Positions 6,696 through 11,656 of a stretch of DNA of 11,656 nt are shown one piece after another. Location: NCBI GenBank assembly GCA_002387725.1, contig DGKK01000023.1, forward strand, positions 212 to 11,867, in the 5' to 3' direction. Position 1 is the first letter of the stretch. Each line of letters begins with the position of its first letter. The notes beneath the pieces are model-generated. The model ran no database searches, was not told the origin of the DNA, and saw only the letters and a list, made by a program, of their open reading frames with translations. Origin of the DNA: Nitrospirae bacterium UBA4572. Its GTDB lineage: Bacteria; Nitrospirota; Leptospirillia; Leptospirillales; Leptospirillaceae. The translations under genes and the position numbers were made by a program.

Positions 6696-6732
6696 TTGAT
6701 ATAGTTGATAACATATATTTCAAAAATAGATT
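6696..6732 (+). promoter_or_regulatory. Candidate lysR promoter and operator region
   Basis: The sequence is sharply AT-rich from about 6680 to 6735 in otherwise GC-rich DNA. TTGATA occurs twice in tandem, 9 bases apart (6696-6701 and 6705-6710). The second copy, with a 16-base spacer and TAGATT at 6727-6732, makes a fair sigma-70 promoter with a start near 6739. GTTGATAAC (6704-6712) is a short palindrome of the kind LysR proteins bind. The ABM-like promoter probably lies in the same patch on the other strand. Confidence 0.45.
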
Positions 6733-6749
6733 AATCGTACAGGACAGCC

Positions 6750-7685
6750 ATGAACCTTACTCATCTGAAATTTGTTGTCGAGACGGCCGAACTCAAATCA
6801 TTCAGCCGGGCGGCCGAAAAATGCCGGGTCACCCAGTCGACCCTTTCCAACGGGGTCGCGCTTGTCGAGGAGTCCCTGGGAGGAAAGCTTTTCGAGCGAA
6901 CCACCCGGACAGTGTCCCTCTCTCCCTTTGGCAAGGCCATGATCCCTCTGATCCGATCCGTCCTGAGCGCCGAGACCAATCTCATTCTTCAGGCCAAGAA
7001 CTATCTGTCCCCGGAAAAGGCCCTCATCCGGATCGGGGTCTCCCCCCTGGTGAACGCGGGATTTACCTCCGTCCTCACCCAGAGCTTCCGGGACAAGCAT
7101 CCGGATTACGAGATCGTCCTCTACGAAGAAAACCTGGAACAACTGCAGCATATGCTTCTGTCCGACGGACTGGACTTCATCTTCGTTCCCCTCATCTCGG
7201 AGTTCACCGCCGAATTCGGCAAGATGATCTCTCTGTTCCTCTACGACGAGCCATTGGTCCTCATCACCCGGGATTCCTCCCTCCTCTCTTCGGGGTGGGT
7301 ATCGGCCCGAACCCTGAAAGGGCAGAAGTTCGTGATGGTGCCCGATGCCTGCGGACTCGCCCGGGTAACCCGGGAGATTTTCAAGAAAGCCAAGGTGGCC
7401 CTTCATGAATACGAGGGGCGGGCCTTCAGCTATAGCGCCCTGACCGAGTGGGCCCAGAACGGGATCGGGTCGGCCCTTCTTCCCCGAAGCAAGGTCACCG
7501 GGGAAACGCCCTGGATCCCTCTCAAGGACGACAGCCACGTCGCCGAATACATCAGGTTCGTTTCGATCGGGAACAGCTCCAGCTATTCCCGTTTCAAGGC
7601 CTTCACCGACTATATCCGAAAAAACTCCGCCTCCCTCGCTCGCGGACTCGGACTCGACCCGCCGGATGAAGCCGCGAGCCCCTGA
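6750..7685 (+). CDS. LysR-type transcriptional regulator
   Basis: The protein has 311 residues, standard for the family. The N-terminal winged helix-turn-helix (residues 1-60) shows the LysR pattern F-x-x-VVE...SFSRAAE-x-x-x-VTQSTLS-x-x-x-x-x-LEE-like and ends in FERTTRTVSLSPFG. A linker helix (about 60-90) leads to a two-lobed periplasmic-binding-like effector domain (about 90-295, IRIGVSPL...; LITRDSSLLS; NGIGSALLP). ATG 6750 has AGGA 5 bases upstream. Only two Cys are present: Cys25 in the recognition region and Cys201 in VPDACGLAR. Cys201 falls at about the place of the peroxide-sensing Cys199 of OxyR, but no resolving Cys208 equivalent exists. The gene is divergent from the ABM-like gene, the usual LysR regulator-target layout, and it converges on the diguanylate cyclase with 11 bases between stops. 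Confidence 0.9.
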   Translation: MNLTHLKFVVETAELKSFSRAAEKCRVTQSTLSNGVALVEESLGGKLFERTTRTVSLSPFGKAMIPLIRSVLSAETNLILQAKNYLSPEKALIRIGVSPLVNAGFTSVLTQSFRDKHPDYEIVLYEENLEQLQHMLLSDGLDFIFVPLISEFTAEFGKMISLFLYDEPLVLITRDSSLLSSGWVSARTLKGQKFVMVPDACGLARVTREIFKKAKVALHEYEGRAFSYSALTEWAQNGIGSALLPRSKVTGETPWIPLKDDSHVAEYIRFVSIGNSSSYSRFKAFTDYIRKNSASLARGLGLDPPDEAASP

Positions 7686-7701
7686 GACCCTTCGCCTCAG
7701 G
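7681..7701. terminator. Small inverted repeat spanning both convergent stop codons
   Basis: CCTGAG (7681-7686) and CTCAGG (7696-7701) are perfect arms with a 9-base loop. The left arm contains the lysR TGA and the right arm contains the cyclase stop on the other strand. No T-run follows, so termination function is doubtful. Confidence 0.3.
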
Positions 7702-10700
7702 AAGAGCGCTCCCTCTCCACGCCCGCCAGGAGACCCTCCCATCGAAAGGCCAGGGCTGTCAGAAAATTTCGAAGCCACAGGGTCGTGAACTGCCCCGGAT
7801 AACGTCCCCCCACCACGAGGACGGCAGGCGGGGGAAGGGGCGAGGCATCCTCCCGATTTGCGGGGAGAGGGCGCAGGGGAAGAGCGGCCAGGGACCGCGT
7901 CCTCCCATCCGGGTGCTCCGCATTCTCGATGAACTGAAGCGATCGGCTCTCCCGGGCCGTCGAGAGAAGCGCGCTCTGGCGCTCGACCGTTTCCGCGAAC
8001 TCCTCCGGGTCCAGCGCCACCTCCACCCGGCCATCTGCCCCGAAAGAGACAAGAGCGGCTCCGCTGATCCCCGGAAGGCGCGAGAGAACCTGTAACTCCT
8101 CCAGTTGCTTCTCTCCTGCGATCGAAAAAAAGGGGCGACAAAGAGCGTCCCGGAAGGCACCCTGAACCCGGGATTCCGATTCCGACTGACATCGGATATC
8201 CAGCCCCAGCCTCTCCTCAATGACGAGATGGAGGCGCATCTGATCCATGGATGAGAGTCGAAAATCCTCCATCATGGCCGTCAGGAACTTGCCGTAGACC
8301 ACCTTGGCATGGAGCAGGACCGAGAGATCCACCCCGTAAAACACATGGGCCTCTCCCAACGCCCGGGACCTTCTCCGGAGATCGTCGGAGGTCGTCGCCG
8401 GTGCCAGAAGAAAGGTGAGGTGATGCTCCTGGGACTCCCTGAGCCGATTCATCCGGGCCTCATCCATCCTGTCAAGGATCTCCCTCGCCTCGGTCTCCCT
8501 GGCAAGATGACCATAAAATTCCCGCACGAATCGTCGGCTGGCCCGTTCGACCAGGGGAAAGACCCGCCCCAGAATCTCCTGGGCCTCGGATCCAAAGGCC
8601 GAAAACTCTTCGGGCCTTGATGGGAGGCGCTCAGGAAGACCCGGTCCCTCCCGCCTCTCTCCCCACCACCGATCCCGTTGCCCCTTCCAGGACTTGAGGG
8701 CATACATGGCCAGATCCGCCTCCCGAAGCAGGGCATCGACAGTTTCCGTCTCCTCCGACAGACGGGCCACGCCCAAGGTCATCCCCACCCGGGCCAGCCG
8801 TCCCTCTCCGACATCGAAGGGGATATCGACGGCTCCATGGAGGCGCTCCAGAGCCGCCTCCAGCTCCTTGTGGACCCTTTCGGGATCTCGACCGGCAAAT
8901 TCCAGGACGATCACGAATTCGTCCCCCCCAAGACGACAAAAAAAGTCGGACTCCCGAAGAAGCGTTCTGACTCGTTTCGAAAACTCCCGGAGAAGCCTGT
9001 CGCCGGCCTCGTGGCCGTACAGGTCGTTGACCGGCTTGAAGTCGTCAAGGTCGATCAGGGCCGTCACGAGACTTCCACCGTTTCTTCGGGTTCTCGCGAT
9101 CGCCATCTCGAGATAGCTCTCCATCGCGCGTCTGTTGGGGAGGTCCGTGAGGCTGTCATGGGTGGCTTCGTATTCGATCCGTCGCTGGAGACGATTCCTC
9201 TCGGTGGCGTTGACGACCGTCCAGAGGAACCTCTGAGAGCCCTCATGATCGATCCAGCGCCCGAAGAGATCGAAGAGGAAGACGGCCCCGTCCCTTCGTC
9301 GAAGACGGACGTTGACGAGGCTGACCCATTCCCGACCTTCCTGGCGGGCCCTCTTTAACGCCTCATCGACATGGCGAAGCTCTTCGTCATCGGCCAGGAA
9401 GAGGCGAAACGGCATCCCTCGGAGGGGATAATCGGGGGGATATCCGAGCTCTTCGAGGTGGTGGGGATTCACATAGAGAAGCTCTCCGTCCTTCATGTCG
9501 ACAAGGATGAATCCGACCCGGGCGTTCTCCGTGATCGCCCGGTTGAGGGAGGAGAGAGCTCTCTCCCTGACCTCCTGGTCTCTCCGGTCAAGAGCCCGGG
9601 AGAGGCTGCGCCCCGCCTCCTCAACGATCTCCCGGATCTCGGACCGCTGGAGATTCGGATCGGAGCCGGAGAGCAGGAGAAGGGACCAGGGTCTCCCCCT
9701 CCGCAGGATGGGAACCACGCCCCGGATCCCCGATCCGGGGAGACCGTCCTCCTCTGCATTGGATATCCACCCGGCAATGCCCGACTCCAGGGCCTCGAGA
9801 AGCGGGGAGCCCTCCCTCAACAGAGATCGTTCGGAGCCATTCGAAAGACCCTTCCCCCCTTCAACAACCCAGCCTCCGCTGCCATCGGGACGCAGAATAA
9901 AGACTGAATCAAACTTCCCCTCCCCGGAAAAAAGCTCCGTTGTCTTTTCCAGAAGGGAGGACTCATCGGCAACCCCTTCCTCGAGCTGGCGCACCTCTGC
10001 CAGACCCCCCCGGAAGCGGGCGACCATATCCAGGCGCGCCGCCTGGATATGCCGATCGGTGACATCCGTCAAGGTGGCGATGAGAAGAGTCTTTCCGCCC
10101 ACGTGGACCATAACTTCATAGACATCGACCCAGAGATCGGCGCCATCTTTCCGAACCCCCGGGACATCCTCGACAAGAACCGCCTTCCCTTCAAGAACGG
10201 CAGGAAAAAGAAGCTCCCCCACCCGGCGATACTCCGCCTCGCTCCGGTAGAGAAGTCGCGAACTTCGTCCGAGGAGCTCTTCCGGTTTTTCGTAGCCGAA
10301 CATCTCGAGCATGCGAGGATTGACGTAGGTGATCGTCCGCCCCTCGGCGATAAGGATCCCGGACCGGGAGTGGCCAAGAATCGCCTCCTGGAAGGCGGCG
10401 GTCTCCCTCATGGAGCGGCGAAGATCCAATCGGTCCAGGAAAAGCGAGAGGCTCTCGGCCATTCCCACGAAGATCTCCTGGGTCTCGGCGACAAAGGCCC
10501 CCAAGGTGCGGGAGAACAGTGTCAAGATTCCCCAGGGCTGTCCCCCCCGGAGAACCGGAAAGAGAGCGACATGGACCCCCTCTGCCCTAGCCCCCAAGTC
10601 GTTTGGTATTTTTTCAAGAGATCCGTGTCTCCAACAGAAGAAACGGGGGGAGCCCTCCCGGGCGCACTCTGCAAGCGCCTCTTCCATGTCGGGGGGAGGC

Positions 10701-11656
10701 GTCCGGTCAATCTGCAATGGGAACCGCTCTCCCCCCGCTCTTTCCACATCCGTTTGCGACAATGCCAAAAAGTCCCGGGAGGACTTCGCCCAGAGTCCCG
10801 CCTTTTCGACCTCTCCCCTCCCGGCAAGCCTTTCGCAAAACACCTGAAGCAGCGACTCGTCGGCATTGGCCCGGACCATCTCTCGCCGCAGATCCGAGAG
10901 AACCTCCCGAAGCGAGTCGAGGCGTGCCTTCTCACGAAATCTCCGCACTCTTCCCGTGGCGTCATTGGCGGTCAAAACCACGGTCGCCCCTCCCCCATGG
11001 GCGCCCAGAGCCAGGGAAAGATCAAGGACAAGAGGAGAACCGTCTGCCTTTCTGGCATGAACTTCCGACAACATCAGAGTCTTGTCCGACGGTGTCAGGG
11101 AGGAAAGGGCCTCCTCCACGCGACGGGCCTCCCCCGGGCCGTCCCAAAGACTGTCCAGATCCTTCCCCACGAGTGTCCGTTGTCTTTCATGGCCAAAGAG
11201 AGCGGCCAGAGCGGCATTCGCATAGACCAGGACCCCCTCCCGGACAAGCGCGATTCCGGAAGGGGAGTGATCGAGGAGGAGCTTTCGGAGAAGGAGCTCG
11301 TCCCGCTCGCGGGATCGCATGTCGAGTCTGTCGAGGGCCCGGGACAGCATCTGGGCCAGAGTTTTGAGGATGTCGTCGCACGGGGGGGAGAAGGCGGAAA
11401 GGGAGCGGGAGTAAAGGGCCAGGACCGCGTATGGGGCACCTCCGCGATAGAGAGGGAGAAAGACTCCCTCGAGACAGCCTGCAGACTCAAGGGCCTGCCA
11501 CCACTCATCGCCCCCCATCTCCCGGAGCCGGCGGGCGAGATCGGAGACAAACAGGGGGCCCCCGGTACGGAGAGCCTCTCCTTCAAGGAAAAATCCGGGG
11601 GTGTCTGCTGCGTGAATGAAGCGATGCAGTGCTTCATGGCGGGAGGTTCCCCCCGA
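7697..11656 (-). CDS. Multi-sensor diguanylate cyclase: GAF/PAS repeats, GGDEF, globin, GAF (5' end beyond window)
   Basis: The frame is open to the right edge (about 1319 residues visible), so the true start lies outside; an ATG at 11518 falls inside a GAF domain. Numbering from that Met: GAF end (to 65), PAS (72-195), GAF (205-365), PAS (373-490), GAF (500-645), PAS (655-775), GGDEF (783-940), globin (967-1110), GAF-like (1116-1266). The cyclase makes c-di-GMP from two GTP. The signature GGDEF (864-868) is intact, and RESD (855-858), five residues before it, is a proper inhibitory I-site. The globin has the sensor-globin pattern LGEAHVFYGVD with proximal His1058 and a Phe-Tyr pair (1001-1002) in the B-helix region. 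No EAL or HD-GYP domain and no transmembrane segment is visible, so a cytosolic sensor is likely. Globin-coupled cyclases normally carry the globin first; here it follows the GGDEF. The closing GAF assignment is less sure. Confidence 0.88.
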   Translation of the reverse strand, partial: SGGTSRHEALHRFIHAADTPGFFLEGEALRTGGPLFVSDLARRLREMGGDEWWQALESAGCLEGVFLPLYRGGAPYAVLALYSRSLSAFSPPCDDILKTLAQMLSRALDRLDMRSRERDELLLRKLLLDHSPSGIALVREGVLVYANAALAALFGHERQRTLVGKDLDSLWDGPGEARRVEEALSSLTPSDKTLMLSEVHARKADGSPLVLDLSLALGAHGGGATVVLTANDATGRVRRFREKARLDSLREVLSDLRREMVRANADESLLQVFCERLAGRGEVEKAGLWAKSSRDFLALSQTDVERAGGERFPLQIDRTPPPDMEEALAECAREGSPRFFCWRHGSLEKIPNDLGARAEGVHVALFPVLRGGQPWGILTLFSRTLGAFVAETQEIFVGMAESLSLFLDRLDLRRSMRETAAFQEAILGHSRSGILIAEGRTITYVNPRMLEMFGYEKPEELLGRSSRLLYRSEAEYRRVGELLFPAVLEGKAVLVEDVPGVRKDGADLWVDVYEVMVHVGGKTLLIATLTDVTDRHIQAARLDMVARFRGGLAEVRQLEEGVADESSLLEKTTELFSGEGKFDSVFILRPDGSGGWVVEGGKGLSNGSERSLLREGSPLLEALESGIAGWISNAEEDGLPGSGIRGVVPILRRGRPWSLLLLSGSDPNLQRSEIREIVEEAGRSLSRALDRRDQEVRERALSSLNRAITENARVGFILVDMKDGELLYVNPHHLEELGYPPDYPLRGMPFRLFLADDEELRHVDEALKRARQEGREWVSLVNVRLRRRDGAVFLFDLFGRWIDHEGSQRFLWTVVNATERNRLQRRIEYEATHDSLTDLPNRRAMESYLEMAIARTRRNGGSLVTALIDLDDFKPVNDLYGHEAGDRLLREFSKRVRTLLRESDFFCRLGGDEFVIVLEFAGRDPERVHKELEAALERLHGAVDIPFDVGEGRLARVGMTLGVARLSEETETVDALLREADLAMYALKSWKGQRDRWWGERREGPGLPERLPSRPEEFSAFGSEAQEILGRVFPLVERASRRFVREFYGHLARETEAREILDRMDEARMNRLRESQEHHLTFLLAPATTSDDLRRRSRALGEAHVFYGVDLSVLLHAKVVYGKFLTAMMEDFRLSSMDQMRLHLVIEERLGLDIRCQSESESRVQGAFRDALCRPFFSIAGEKQLEELQVLSRLPGISGAALVSFGADGRVEVALDPEEFAETVERQSALLSTARESRSLQFIENAEHPDGRTRSLAALPLRPLPANREDASPLPPPAVLVVGGRYPGQFTTLWLRNFLTALAFRWEGLLAGVERERSS

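Noticed and set aside
6798..8192. A 464-codon open frame on the minus strand
   Set aside because: It runs antisense through the LysR gene and in another frame through the 3' end of the cyclase gene. The protein is Gly/Arg-rich with no domain.
8678..9358. A 226-codon plus-strand frame
   Set aside because: It is antisense to the GGDEF and PAS coding region and has no recognisable protein features.
10603..11367. A 254-codon plus-strand frame
   Set aside because: It is antisense to the GAF/PAS region, with Arg/Pro-rich low-complexity sequence typical of shadow frames.
11516..11518. ATG as the start of the diguanylate cyclase
   Set aside because: The frame stays open for 46 more codons to the window edge, and those residues look like the first half of a GAF domain, so the real start lies outside the window.
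1..11656. CRISPR arrays, insertion sequences or prophage genes
   Set aside because: No regularly spaced direct repeats, transposase or integrase motifs, or phage structural genes were seen on either strand.

Overview
The window is GC-rich bacterial DNA with dense, short-spaced genes on both strands. Three predicted lipoproteins point to a diderm (Gram-negative-type) envelope. An Slp-type lipoprotein, an RNase R and a very large multi-sensor diguanylate cyclase would suit an environmental chemolithotroph, possibly a Leptospirillum-like Nitrospirota. That placement is a guess from gene content and base composition, because no marker gene is present.

Layout, left to right. Positions 1-213 form a leader with a strong hairpin and no convincing gene. 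A HAD-family phosphatase of phosphoglycolate-phosphatase type (214-888, +) follows. Its 3' end overlaps tail-to-tail with a leftward cluster: a large lipoprotein of unknown function (1766-2968), a 75-residue single-span membrane protein (1491-1718) and an Slp-family outer-membrane lipoprotein (863-1486). Divergent from the cluster is a small helical lipoprotein (3144-3560, +). It converges on RNase R (rnr, 3587-5866, -), and a GC-rich hairpin lies over the junction. About 420 bases without a gene follow, holding a candidate rnr promoter and, at the far end, a clear intrinsic terminator. That terminator belongs to a small ABM-like alpha+beta barrel protein (6286-6567, -). A LysR-type regulator (6750-7685, +) is transcribed divergently from it across an AT-rich control region. 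The rest of the window (7697-11656, -) is one giant gene that runs off the right edge. It encodes a diguanylate cyclase with repeated GAF-PAS modules, an intact GGDEF domain with an I-site, a globin sensor domain placed after the GGDEF, and a terminal GAF-like domain.

Three functional groups can be inferred. The first is envelope and acid/starvation-type lipoproteins in one probable operon, with a fourth lipoprotein-like gene opposite. The second is a LysR-regulated pair in which the regulator probably controls the small barrel protein and itself. The third is a c-di-GMP synthase that appears built to integrate several small-molecule or redox signals plus a haem-bound gas signal. The cyclase is the most unusual item. 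No CRISPR array, insertion sequence, tRNA or rRNA was recognised.
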